A stretch of DNA of 64,000 nucleotides from Dasyornis broadbenti (Eukaryota; Chordata; Aves; Passeriformes; Dasyornithidae), in NCBI GenBank assembly GCA_013397935.1, contig VZRN01005169.1:124001-188000 (forward strand). Direction: 5' to 3'. The notes below the pieces were generated by a model, which was not told the origin of the DNA, did no database searches, and was given only the letters and a program-made list of their open reading frames with translations. This document shows positions 39,801 through 52,600 of this stretch, in pieces (position 1 is the first letter of the stretch; every line of letters begins with the position of its first letter). The position numbers and the translations under genes are program-made.

Positions 39801-41950
39801 CAAAAACAGATACAGATTTAGCCAGAGTTCATGTTGCTGAAATCCAGCATCACAGAGCACACAGACAAACACAAGAGCTCTGGAGTTAAGGATCAGCACA
39901 CAGTGCAGAAGGCGTTGATATCCCCATAACAATTACAACTGGGGAGAAAGAGAAAACTCAGGTTTTTTGTTTGCAAATTAACTTATAGCACAACTTTGCA
40001 TACTTTACATATCTCTAAGGGCAAAGAAATCAAAAGTTGGGATGAACTCTGATTGCTAATGTCATACCTGGAGGAGGAGGAGGCTAGTTTGTCAAGGCAG
40101 GTGGTAAGTTATGCTAACTTGCTGTATGACTCATATGCACAAGCAGAATGCAGTCGTATCACATACAGAACAAAAAAAATAAATCCAAAATTTAGCGAAA
40201 AAAGTCTAAACCCTACTATTGGTCATATCAACCATCCCCCCCCAAACAGTAATTAATTTGATACATGCAATATTATATTTACAATGAAGCAACAAATGTT
40301 TTGCATTTATTTTAAAAAGGACAAATAACTGTAACAAGGACAAATCCTGAAACTGAATTTCACAGGAATCCATTTGCAGCACATGGCCCTAATTCTTCAT
40401 CAATCAGACTAATAGAATCAAGAGAGAAATACACATGGTTGTCTGCAAATAAAGGAGAGGCATCATAATTCATACTGAGCTACCACCTAAAGCATCAGCA
40501 TCAGATACACAATGGTGAAACATTTTATGTTCTAACATGTGTGTAATTTCAGGAAAAGATCTTCCTTCCATATACTGAAAGTCGCAGTTTACACCATTTT
40601 CTGTTTACAGTTCAAAGTTTAAAATATATTTAATTTGATGCCCACAAAAGCTTTGTCCTCACTGCCTGCTGCATTATATTATGAACAAAACTACCTTTGG
40701 CTTGCTTCTAAATTTCAGCTGAAAGAGTGATCAAATTGGTCTGTGTTTCTCTTACCTCTTCTACCTTGTAGTCACACAAATATTCCACCTCATAACTCTT
40801 TACACTCCTGTTGGTGATTCCAATGGATTTACATCTGAGATTTTCCTTCCTACACAATTCTTGGAGGGTCTCAAGTGAAGCTAGACATGGCACATACCAG
40901 GCTACAATAAGAAAATTGGTAAAGAGTCCTATTTAATTTCTCAGCTAAATTGAAATCATTATGCCTCATCCCAGAGTCCCCATATTACCATTTGTAATAG
41001 CAGTCCACGAGTCCCTTGAACAACTGCAGCGTCTCCAACTCAACCCTTCTCTAAAGGGTCAAGAGAAACGCATCAATGATTCCATGCCTGCACCTTTATT
41101 CTGTACAGTAGATACGCGTAAAAAGAACAACAAATATTTTGGAGGGCAGAGACTTTTACAGGTGAAAGCTACACTAAGCACCGAGCAATTTTTCCACAGT
41201 TACAGCACCGCATAACTGAACTACAGCAAGCAGGAAACCTCCATTCTTTAATAAGACCGCCAAATTTCTGTAGTCAAGCGCAACTGAGCACTTGCGATGC
41301 AGCCATGGTGACTGGACTAGGAAACAGAGACCCACAGCCGTCATGCAGAAGGATCGCGGGTGCCCTGTCAGCCAGGAGGATTTAGAGGTACGAGACACTC
41401 CGCAGGACGGCAGCGCCCGCGAAACACCGGCATCAAGGGGTTGGATGAAGTCCAGAGCGGGAGCCGTGCCCGCCTCCCCCCGGGGCTCCGCGGGGCTCTC
41501 CTGCCCCGGCTCCCAGCACAGTTCACAGTGCAGGAGCTCGGGAGGGGGCGGCGGTGCCTTTCCAGCGGCCGCATCAGGATCCAGCGCCTCTCTCCGCGTC
41601 CCACCCCCGTTCCATGTTTACCCCAGGCGCCTCCCGCCCTCCTCCCACAGCTCCCCTGGGGCAGCGGGCAGGATCCTCAGGGAAGCGGGCAAGACCCCCA
41701 GGCCTTCCCTCCCCGCCTCGCCGGGGGTCTGTGGGCAGGGGCGGTGGGAACCGACCTAACGGAGCCGGGCGACAGGGACCGGTAGCGGCTCCCAGCGCCG
41801 AGAGCGAACGGGAGCCTCCCCGCCTATCCTTTCTCCCTCCCGGCCCTTCAGCGCCCGGAGCAGGGCGGGCAGAGCCCGGGGGGGGAGACAAAGCCCCAGG
41901 CGGCCCCGTCCCCAACCCGCTCCCCCCTCACCTCCTCGCCAGCCCTCCAT
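33866..41950 (-). CDS. SUV39H2: Histone H3K9 methyltransferase SUV39H2
   Basis: It transfers methyl groups from S-adenosylmethionine to H3 lysine 9 in pericentric heterochromatin. Six coding exons on the minus strand: 41932-41950, 40756-40901, 39120-39791, 37039-37185, 35350-35479, 33866-33975, total 1224 bases, 407 residues (human 410). Order: short N-terminus, chromodomain (about 44-95, with YYLVKWKGWP and NTWEP), Cys-rich pre-SET (from GCECADC), SET domain with the cofactor and catalytic motif NHSCDPN (326-332, split by an intron after Ser328) and ELTFDYQ (363-369), and post-SET Cys residues at 395, 397 and 402. The chosen start gives MEGWRGAW, joining a conserved VPCL segment; only 19 coding bases lie in exon 1, next to an assembly gap, so an upstream in-frame start is possible. 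The exon 5 donor (GTCTGC) is weak. Confidence 0.95.
34305..34870 (-). mobile_element. LTR in the last SUV39H2 intron
   Basis: Read on the minus strand it opens TGCTGTTTCAGCTGGGATAG and AGTTAACTTCTTCTCAGTAG, close to a well-known bird LTR family that begins with TGGCTGGGATAGAGTTAA. The + strand copy starts TGGTTTAAGC and ends in CA. It lies in the same orientation as SUV39H2. No clear target duplication was found, so the edges may be off by some bases. No internal retroviral part is present. Confidence 0.8.
38815..39030 (-). mobile_element. CR1 LINE 3' end in SUV39H2 intron 3
   Basis: Reverse CR1: AGAATCACAGAATATCCTGA, then CCTAGTCCAACTCC and GAGAGCCTGTTCCAGTG, ending with GGGTGAAGAA. It sits only about 90 bases beyond the donor of SUV39H2 exon 3. 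Confidence 0.93.
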
Positions 41951-41967
41951 GTTGGGGGGGGCCGCCC
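41280..41967. promoter_or_regulatory. CpG-rich region around SUV39H2 exon 1
   Basis: Strongly GC-rich with many CpG, covering the short first coding exon and the start of intron 1 and running into the gap at 41968. The promoter proper must lie mostly inside the gap. Long open frames here on both strands are a by-product of high GC. Confidence 0.6.
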
Positions 41968-42370
41968 NNNNNNNNNNNNNNNNNNNNNNNNNNNNNNNNN
42001 NNNNNNNNNNNNNNNNNNNNNNNNNNNNNNNNNNNNNNNNNNNNNNNNNNNNNNNNNNNNNNNNNNNNNNNNNNNNNNNNNNNNNNNNNNNNNNNNNNNN
42101 NNNNNNNNNNNNNNNNNNNNNNNNNNNNNNNNNNNNNNNNNNNNNNNNNNNNNNNNNNNNNNNNNNNNNNNNNNNNNNNNNNNNNNNNNNNNNNNNNNNN
42201 NNNNNNNNNNNNNNNNNNNNNNNNNNNNNNNNNNNNNNNNNNNNNNNNNNNNNNNNNNNNNNNNNNNNNNNNNNNNNNNNNNNNNNNNNNNNNNNNNNNN
42301 NNNNNNNNNNNNNNNNNNNNNNNNNNNNNNNNNNNNNNNNNNNNNNNNNNNNNNNNNNNNNNNNNNNNNN
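41968..42370. other. Assembly gap (403 N)
   Basis: The gap begins 18 bases upstream of the chosen SUV39H2 start codon, after a G8 run, and hides its 5'UTR and promoter. Extreme GC content is the likely cause. Confidence 0.98.
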
Positions 42371-42431
42371 AAAAGTTGCACCGTCGTCACAGCTCCGTCC
42401 TCTGATGAGGTGTTTCCTGTTAACATAGCTT

Positions 42432-42780
42432 TCACAGAATCACACAATCGATTAGTTTAGAAAAGGCCTCTGAGATCAAGTCCGTCTTAGGACCAAACAC
42501 CACCTTGTTAACCAAAACCATGGCAACTGAATGCCACCCTCCAGGCTTTCATTAAACACCTCTGGGGATGGTAACTCCACCACCTCCCTGGGGAGCCGAT
42601 TCCAATGCCTAATTACCTTTAATGTGAAGAAATTCCTCCCATTGTCCAACCCAACCTCCCCTGTCACAGCTTAAGAGCCCTCTCATCCAGTCAGTGGTTG
42701 CCTGGGAGAAAGAGCCTGACCTCCCCTGGCTCCAACTTACTTTCAGGTGGTTGTAGAAGAGGTTTTCAAGTTCACTTCAA
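42432..42780 (-). mobile_element. CR1 LINE 3' end
   Basis: Reverse CR1 starting TCACAGAATCACACAATCGA, then GAGATCAAGTCCG, CCACCTCCCTGGGGAGCC and GTGAAGAAATTCCTCCC. It occupies most of the space between the SUV39H2 promoter and the HSPA14 3' end. Confidence 0.93.
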
Positions 42781-43573
42781 ACCCCAGATAATGGAATGTA
42801 GCTCTCTTCAAATCCAGACAGGCATCCCTTGCTCTATTTCTCTGATTTTTGAGACTCTACTGTGACACTTTCCACTGACAGTAGAAAGTGTTTACACCGT
42901 GTTTACAAGGTAACACACTGTTGTAAGCACTGAACTGTTGCTCCGTAACTGCACTTTAGGCTGAGACCATGAAATCCCATAACCATATGTGCCTGCTGCA
43001 TCTTAGTATTGAAAAAACCTGCCAGCTTATATCTTTGCCAGACAAATGTACAACATACAGATTAAAACAGAGCCACACAGAATGGAGATTGCTAGGATCT
43101 GCAAAAAAAAAAAGTATTTTAATAACATATAAATAAGCACATTTAAGTCTTACATTCCTCAGATAATAGTACAAAACCATTTTACAGAAAAAAAACTCCA
43201 GAAAAAAAGCCTGCTCAAGAGGCCAGCACAAATGGGCTCCACATTCACTGTTTTGGGCAATATCAATACCAGACAGGATTCCAGTACAATTACCAGAGAG
43301 TGGATTTTTGCCAGTCTAGTTCTTGCTGGTTCAAAGCTATGCTGCTGAAGCCACAGATACACTGGCTGAAAAGGGTGCAAGACCTGATTAGTCAAGAAAA
43401 AAAATCTTCAGACTATGTAATATGCTTGTTGCTGAACCACAGGCACAAGCATTTGTGCTTTGTATTTTTTAAATCAAGTGCTGATAATTCAATGATCTTC
43501 TGCCACATGTCTTGACTAACGTTTTGCACCACACTCCAAACAGACTTGATGGCAAATTAACATTTTACTTTAG

Positions 43574-43579
43574 TTTATT
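43574..43579 (-). terminator. Polyadenylation signal of HSPA14
   Basis: AATAAA on the minus strand, 103 bases after the HSPA14 stop codon. Confidence 0.65.
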
Positions 43580-43681
43580 ACAGTCGTCTAAGAATCAAAC
43601 ATCCCAGAGAGTCACTTCTTTGGCAGAAAAGCCAGTAAGAGTCAAAAATAAACTCAGAAAAATGTTGCCTTTCAAAATGGA

Positions 43682-46600
43682 TTATGATGCCACTTCAACA
43701 GTGATGATTTCACACTTTCCAGTATCTTGATCCGTGCAGGTAACATGCAAGGACCCATCCCTAGATAAAAGAGAGGGGTATGTTTAGGATTCTCAACACA
43801 ACACTTACAGTGTTACTGTGTGTTCCAATGTTGATAAACAATAGTCTTCACACAAATGAAAGGAAGAAAGATCAGCATCAAAACATCCAGTGACAAACAT
43901 GCTTCAACACAGATGAAGTTGGTTTATAAAATTAAGTTTTAGTGAGGGTTTATATATGCACTTATTGCCCTTAAAGCATCTATCTTCTCCATATATGCTG
44001 GAATAGATCCAGGAACACATTTAAATATTGCAATTGAATTTATTTACTATAGATTTGTAAATACAATATGTGGTAATATTATTCAAAATAATCATTGTGA
44101 GAACAGAGTAATAACAATGGATTGATAAGCATGTCTTGTCATAGTACAACAACTTGACTTTTAAAGTGTAAGTAGTCTTTAAATTCCAAGGATCTCCTTC
44201 AACAAAGAAAACCTAATTTTCAAAATCCAAGAATTAAGAAAATATTGAGTCCTACTTTAGCTAGGCATACAGTCACACAAAATATTTAGGTAGAAATACT
44301 AAACTTTCTCTCCCTTTTTCATCTAAGTATTACTTAAACTTCCTTCAAAATAATGTTTTTCTGCACAACCGACTTGTATCTATAATCCTCAAGTTGTTTT
44401 CCTTATCAGTGCTAAGTGTAAATCTCTGTATGACAAACAAGGCATTTTAGGTGAGGTCTATTAATAAGCATTTATACAACTGATAGCTAATGTGAGAAAA
44501 TGAAGTATTTTGAACTTAAATACCAAGTAGAAATTTTCTGTGGCACTGTTTCTCTGCTTAACAACCCTACCTCTGAAAGGATGGAGCCACTGTAAATTCT
44601 ACAATCCTTCATAACTAGACAAAATCTCTTTCACTTTTTCCCCAAGAGTGTGGCCATTCAGCAAAATTACCCAACCCACTTTCACAGGAAGTCTGAGATC
44701 CTGACTGCTCTCAAGCATGGTTAAACTGACCAACAGTTCAGAAGTTGCTAAAAATAACACACACAATTGTATTAGGAATCAAACTTCCTTTCTTTAGGAA
44801 TCAAACAATGACAGCATCAAAGGTACTGCAGAAAACCCGTATTTCTACAGAATTTACCCTGCTAGGACTGTACAGCCCTGTGGCCAATGAAATGCTGAAA
44901 TTTCTTAATACAAAACTAAATATAACAGGAGCAAAGACTGCTTGCCAGAAGTGACATGGCAGGGTAAACAGCAGAACAAGTATTTTGGGTACCTTTTCAT
45001 AGTGAGAACAGTCAGTATATCATGTAGGCCATCCTCCTTTTTATCTAAATCTTGGAGTACAATCTAGTGAAAAAAAACCAAACGTAGATTACAATCAAGT
45101 TCTCCAAGTTCATGCATAGCAGTTCAAGGGAAGTGACAACAGGTAAGATGCATAACTTCATCTATTTTTAGCTCTTTGCACTATTGTTTCTGTGGTTTGG
45201 TTCAGGATCTACCACCAAGATAGCTGGAGGATCTATCCCCCCACAGTGTCATTTACTTAGGACCCATACTGTAATTATTAGGTAACATCCCTTCCCTATC
45301 CCCTTAAAGATATCTGGGCAGAATTAAGGTAGAATAACATTCTTCTTAAATATTCCATCAATTTCAGACACATCTGCCCCTTCCCTGGTGCTCTCCAAGG
45401 AAAGCACATCACCACTGTTTCAAAAAAGCTGTGTTCTCTCTGTGGGTTGACTCCTAACCAACAACTTTAAATCCTCATTTAATAGAATCAGTTAATCTTA
45501 CCACTGTAATGAATCGAATATTTAATACCCAAGATCATGTCCAGTCTAGGAAGATCAAAAAGTAATCAACACACTACCTATGTCATTTTCTCCATCAGTT
45601 TTATTTTTAAAATGTTGGAGGATCTGTGCACTACTGGAATGACTGGTAAAGATCTCTCATCTCAGGTTATCTTACTACAACAGTCAACTTACACAACAAC
45701 TGATTTACTACAAGTGTCAAATCCTGTCAAGCCTTTAGGGATTCAAAAGGGAAACTTCAGTTTCTTTACAAAGTGCTTGAATACTATGTATGTACAGAAG
45801 AATGAATAAAGATCAATGCCAAAGAGATGCATGACATTATAATTTTCTAACAAGTTTTGGTAGTGGTGGGATTGGTTTCCATTTCTTTTTTCAGGTCCAA
45901 CTGATTTTCAGGTGGCTGCTGTTAAAAGTGCACACAAGTGTGTGTATACTTACCTGCGCAAATTTATCTTCTTCGTTCATGGGACTTTTCCCCAATGACT
46001 CGTACAGCTCAAGGCACACAGAAGAAGTATTTCCAGGAGCATGCAGGGTGTGCTGCCTTCGAGCTGGCAGTGGTGTCCCTGATGGAAATAGCACTGTGAA
46101 TTTGTCAGCCCCTGACTCATCTACTCCCTTAAAAAAGAAAAAAAAAAAAAAGGAAGAGTTCATGTCTTTCTTTAAGAGCTTCACTGAGCTGGAAGTGTTA
46201 CAACAATGCTGCATAATAAAGAAATGCAAGATTCATTCCCTCTCTCACATTTACCATCAAAGCAAGTAAAACAACCTGGCATTCCTATAAAAAGGAAGTC
46301 CAGTTATTACAACTTAGGAAAGACACAAACTATCTCCCCTTAAAATCAGTTATTCTGGTAAATTTTTTTTGTCAATAAACCTACATTACCATGTACTGCT
46401 GATCTATAGCAAATCTGTAGAAGTAATAATAAAACAATGCTGTTTCTGTAATATTAATCATACATAATTAGTGCTATATATTTACTGCAGCAGTAAAATT
46501 TTCTAATATTCTAATTTTAGCATTACCTTAAGAAGAATATCTTTGGCAGAACACTCAATGAGTGCATCTTCTTCTAACAAGGTATTCTCTTTCCCTAGCA

Positions 46601-49600
46601 GAATTCCCGCCTCTATGGCTGCACCAATGGGAATAACCTCATCTGGAGGAATTGAATTCAGTAATTCCACAGTTGGGAAAATATCTTTGATCAGCTGCTG
46701 TAGCTTTGGGATTCGTGCAGACCCACCACAAAGAACTACCTGGAAAACATGTCATAATGATTTCAAATCTTTATTCTGTCAGATGAAACAGACAGGTCAC
46801 ATCCTGCAGTACAGAAATGCAAACTGCTCAGGGATATTTTATCATCTGCAATATTAAAACAAAAATTGATGTAGTCTTTGGTTGACTTGTGATACTTTTG
46901 CATTTGAAATTAGAGGAAATATGATGTCTTGAGAAAGTATTTCTCATAGCCAGAACCAGCTATATAAAGTAACACTTTTAAAACTGAGAAATTAGTCATA
47001 AAAAGAACATCAGATTGAAAGGGACTTCCAGAAGTGATTTAGTTCAACCTCCTGGCCAGAACAGGTACAGTTACAATAGGCTACTCAGGACCTTTCCTCT
47101 ACAGATACATGCTTCACAGACTCTGTAGGTGCTTAATTCAGCATCCGATTTCCCTCACACTACAAATTCCTTTCTTGGAAACTAAAATTTCCTCCTGTTG
47201 TAACTTGTGCTGCTTGCCACTCACCCTTCCATCATGTACCTGTAGGAAGGAGCAAGTCAGGTTTTATCCGTAAGTACAAGTCTTACTACAGTGACTTCGC
47301 TGTAATCAGCCAGATCTAGAAACAAAGCTAATTCCCAATTTTCCTCGTGTAAAGCATAAACCAAATTTACTACTCTTAAATTATTTATTTTCATGTTTAC
47401 AGTGTTTAACTGTCCTCCATTCAAAGCATTAAAGCCTGAGAGCCTAAAAGGCCACCTAAAAACCACTACCACTAGAAAACAAAAGCCATTCTTTGAACAG
47501 TGGCCTGAGATACTTCATTATCCACCAGTGAAACCGAGATGTGACACAGCAAACACTAAGAGGCTGAAACAGCATCGGGTGTCACTGAAAGCACCAGGCA
47601 GCTTTAGCTGCAGAACTTATGAGCGAATTCCACAGCAATGAATGCAGTACCATTTGCCATGCACAAGTACGAAGAGGGCAAGATGAATTTCCTCTCTTAC
47701 ACCAAGGCAGGAGACATCTGAGTTAAATTACTAATGTCAGCTGCCTTGCTCACCATCTTTGGGATTAAAGCACTCTCTGGTTTGGCATGTCATGAAGTTT
47801 TTATGCCAGCAAGGAGGAGTACAGGCACCAAGCAGACACCAAGCGATTTGTTCAACTTTAAGTCAAAGCCTGGCCTTTCTTCAGAAGTGTCAGCCAACCC
47901 CATCCAAAGTTCAGTGAAGGCAGGATGAAGTCCACAGACTGCACTTAAGGAAGGTACTCCTCTGAATTTGGGCAGTTATACAAATGCATCGAATGGAGGC
48001 AAATCCTCCCCACCTATTCAATATGCAGCAGTAAAAATACGCAACTGAATCTGACTCTACCTTATACTTAACTTCAAATAACTGACATGAAAGCAAATAT
48101 AGAAGTCCTAAAGATCACAAGTCTATAGACTCTGTTGGATCCCAGTTAAAAATCCTTAAACATACAATGAAAATCTCAGTCTGCAAGGAAAACAGACCCC
48201 GTAAGTATTGTTCTTGTGGAATTAAGAAGAATCCTACAGAAAAACAATTTCTATTATTACCTTATTAATATCATCTGCTGTAAATCCAACTTGCTGCAAG
48301 AGCTTTTTAATTGCTTCTACACACTTACTAAAAAGTGAAGAACAGATAAGTTCAAACCTGGCCCTAGAAGAGAAAAGAAAAATACACTCAAAAAGAGTCG
48401 TCTCATCCATTAGAGACGAACACCTGAAATGGAAGAACGATAACTTTTAAAATATACTTCAGCTCTCCAGCTGGTGCTAAGGGATTTTTAGAAAAATCAT
48501 CTTTTCCCGTTAATTATCTTCAAGTGATTTTGTTGTTGTGGAAGTGTCTGTGCTATTAATTCCATCATTAACACCTACATAGAATGCACACTCATTCTTC
48601 TGTGCACTCTAGAGAACAAAAACACGATTGTTGTCTTGACAACAACCAGTATTGCTGCATTGACTAGTGAAAAAATAAAGAAACAAAAATCCTGGAACTG
48701 CTTCATCTTTAAAATGGATACAAAGACTCAATTGTTAGAGGAAATCAAGGTGCGTTCTGATTTGCACACAGGGAGTAGATAAAGCAAATTAAAAGAAACC
48801 TGTGCTTACTTTTTTCTCTTTCAAGCCTGCAGAGGAAGTTCTACTCTGCACAAATACAATGAGTCGAAGTCTGCAACACTCAACGCACAAGACTGGCATC
48901 CTTATACAAAACTGAGCCAACCCAAGGTATACAGTTTTGCTTCTCACACCTGCAAACATGCTGTGCCTTATTTTAGACTGCTGGAGTTCTGGAATGGAAA
49001 AGTCCGTTTCATTTTGCTAAAGCTGCTGCTCTCTGGAAGAGCAGTCAAAGTGAGCTAAAAATCACAGTAAGAGATCATCCCAAGGGAAAAGAGACAGAGT
49101 AGGACACAGCAGTATGAACAAAAAGACAGAAGACATCTTTCTACTCCAGCTGTCACCAAGTGGAAACATCAAGACTCCCAGGACTCCTACCATCCTGGAT
49201 CTCATTTACATAGAGTCCATAAGCTGTCTCTTCTTTATGGAAAGTACAACAACAAAAACAACAAAGGGGAGGAAACAGCCCTTAATTATATCGTTACAGT
49301 ATCTACTCCCCTCTCCTCAACAGCCAGACAACAAATATGGGGTCTCCTTTGCCTTTTTGCACTTCATTTTCCAACCATTAGTGCAACCCTATTAGTGTGA
49401 CTGCCCTGATCACTACAGATTTCAGCATAACAGAACCATCAATATCAAACAGCAAATTTGCCTTCCATCTTTTTTCTTTCTCTAAAATAAACACCACCAG
49501 AAATCAAAGCCTATTGAACCTCCATAACATCATCTACGAAGATTTCAGCAGCTTCAAGATCTGCCTTACCTGGACACATTGCAATCAAAATCTAGTCCAT

Positions 49601-52600
49601 CATACAATGAATCTACGAAACAGTTTGCACTTCCCAGGGTTGATAAAGAGTGTTTTGCAATATCAGCACTGTTCATTAACTTCATCATGGCTCTGGGATT
49701 TCCTCTAATATCATGTTTACAAGACCTGTATTTGTTTAAAAAAGAAAGTGATAAAAGTTTAGAGAGGCAGGAATTTGACTGATAATTCCTTCTGAAAGGA
49801 AATACAGGTTAAAGCTCTTGAACGTTTTTTTGTAAACACTTTAGTATTAACTGCAGTGTCACTACTGAAGGTTTGCACACATCCCTCGAGACACAGCAGA
49901 GATCATAGCTAAGTTCAACACCAACTTCAGGCAATATCCACACAAATGCAAGGATTTCCCAGTCTTCCTCCTTGGCCTCAAACAACTGATTGTTCCTTCA
50001 ACACTATCTTTACCTGAACCATTTCACTCACAGACAGTCTGCCAGGTTTAGGGTTTTTTTAGAGCAAGCACCAGATAATAAAGTCCCTGTCATAACAGCA
50101 ACATGTTTTGAATTCGAATCTTACCTCTGAAATTCAGAAGCTAAGTGTTGAGCTAGAACTTCTGTGAAGCAAACTCCACCAATGCTGTCATCTGTGTTTG
50201 TAGCAAGCACACGATATATTCCACTGTTTACTTCTATGACTGTGATAGAAAGTGATGTTCCACCAAGTTTATAAACCAGCACGTTGCTGCCACATAAAAA
50301 AAATATTAGAAGTAGCATTAGTTATCATAACCAAAAATTAAGTTAATTTTGACACACTGTCCACAAAGACACTAAAAATACCACCAAACAATATATTGCA
50401 GATTTTAATCAGGCAAGAAGTATTTGAGAACAGTAAAAACCACCAAGAATAACAAAAAAGTTCACATTGACTTTGCTAGTTTCAAAGTTTTGTGAATAAT
50501 CTGAATATTCATAAAGAAAACCAAATGCACCTACTGAATGCAGGCGCTCTGCTTTGGTGCTTCCAGCATTTGTAAAATGATCCCATCTCCCAAAATTAAA
50601 GACAGCTATGCCAAAATATGTTTAAAAAGGAATGCATTTTCTTCAAATTAACCAGCTCACTAAAGAGAAAGTCACAGACTTGGGACAAAGCTTTAAAGAC
50701 AATTCTCAAAATACAAAAACCAAAACAAAAGGATTTAAAACACTACAGAATTACAACTTCTAAATGTTTATTCACTTTATTGAGAGAAAAAAGCAAAACA
50801 AATCTCACACTAAGGTAACACAGCATTTCCTCATTTAAGATTTTTAAGGATTTAAGTACAGCCGCTTGAAAAGAATATATCAGGATTTTACCTTTTCCCA
50901 GTGGGTGAATCTTGGCCAATTCCATAAGCGAGGAGAGCTGCAGATGGTTCATGAATTAATCTCATAACATTGAACCCAGCAGCTGCAGCTGCTTCCCTGC
51001 AACGAGCCATAACAGCATTTCATTTTACTGTAATGATCTCACCATAGTCACACACTATTAAGATTTCACCTGAACTACATGTGCCACCCAATCAGACCTT
51101 GTTTACAGCATGGTATTAACAAAGCTGAGTGACTGGGAAAGAAAAGTACCAAGAAGTTCAGTTGCTACTGTGTATTTCACGTAATTGGGTCTGCTGTGTG
51201 CCCATTGTCAAAGAAAACATAGGTCTGGCAGTCTATATATCCTATGAAAACTGCAAAACATCCCTTGACTACAAGATAAAAACCCCACTCTAAATCAAAC
51301 TTAGTAACCTATTTTCAGGTGTGGTATTAAAATTGTTGATACATTATTTCAACAGCTAACACCCGAGGAATACTGTTACTTCAAAATGAACTTAGTGTGC
51401 CTCACTTGTAACATTTTACTTACATGTTTTCTTGGAACGTCAGAAACCCTGGGACTACCTTGCAACTTGTTTCCTCCGATTTGAAGTTACAACAGAGCAA
51501 TAGCATGATTCATTACAGACACTGCAAATCCCCAGCTCACTGTTTTCTGACCATTTAGGTGTGCTTTATTTATTTAACGACAGTTAAATGTAAGCGCTTC
51601 TCCACATCAGAAAGCAGAAATAGATGCTGCCATTTATGCTCAGCTTTAAGCATGCTTATGTTTTCATATGGAGGAACTCTTACAGCAGAAATGTTTCCAA
51701 ACAGAATTTTCAAGTAGAAATCTGGTATGTATTCCATATCTGCACTCTAACAAAACAGACCTCAATAGGTCATGTAGCACCACCTGGTTTGGGGAGTATG
51801 AAGGGCAGGGAGGGGAAGTTATGGAGGAGGGTCAGAATTTGCATTTCAAAGGGGACATTGAAGATCCTAATCTGAAATGAGGTTCTATCCCTCATGAAAT
51901 TGAAATTTCCTGCACTTTAGTGATTCAAAACTTTCTTTTGGTTACACCAGCAAATTCCATTGAAAGTTTCTCAACTCAGGATTTAATCTCTTGCTTTCAT
52001 GTTTTCCTACCTTAAATAACATCCCAAAATCTTGACTGATCGTCATAAGGTGAAGTCCAGCAGCAGAGTTCCCACTGCTGATCTTCCAGCCCTTCTGCTT
52101 TATAAAATAACAGAAAAAAACCTAATGATCTTACCCAAGGGCATTTTTCTGATTCTCTCCAAAATCAAATGGTACAGTGACAACGACATCGTTTACATCT
52201 GAACCCAACGCAGACTGGGCAGTCTCTGTGTATAAACACAGGCAGAGCATGTTCAGTAAAAGAAAAAAAATAAAGACATCTTAAAAATACAAGGACAGCT
52301 TAAAAAGCTAAAATACGTTATAAAATTAATTATTATATACCTTTCATTTTACTAAAAATTAATTTTGCCACATCTTCTGGATTAATGAGCTTGTTATCTA
52401 TTTCATACTGAAGTTTTCCATTCTTCTCAATTATCTGTAAGCAAAATCAACACACCTTTGTTAGACAGTAATTCGGTTAAGAACAAGAACTAATATAGGT
52501 TCTGTTTCAAGTAAAAAGCACTGGACAGTGTAAATATTCTCTGCATTAGTATTCTACTACAAGGGAATAAATGTTTTCAAGATGCTTATCAAAGATCACA

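Noticed and set aside
39793..39932. Upstream extension of the SUV39H2 exon 3 open frame
   Set aside because: Intron read-through: the acceptor at 39792-39793 and the chromodomain fit place the exon start at 39791.
41554..42447. Long open frames crossing the N gap on both strands
   Set aside because: They are mostly unknown residues from N and high-GC flanks. Only the 19-base SUV39H2 exon 1 has a splice partner.
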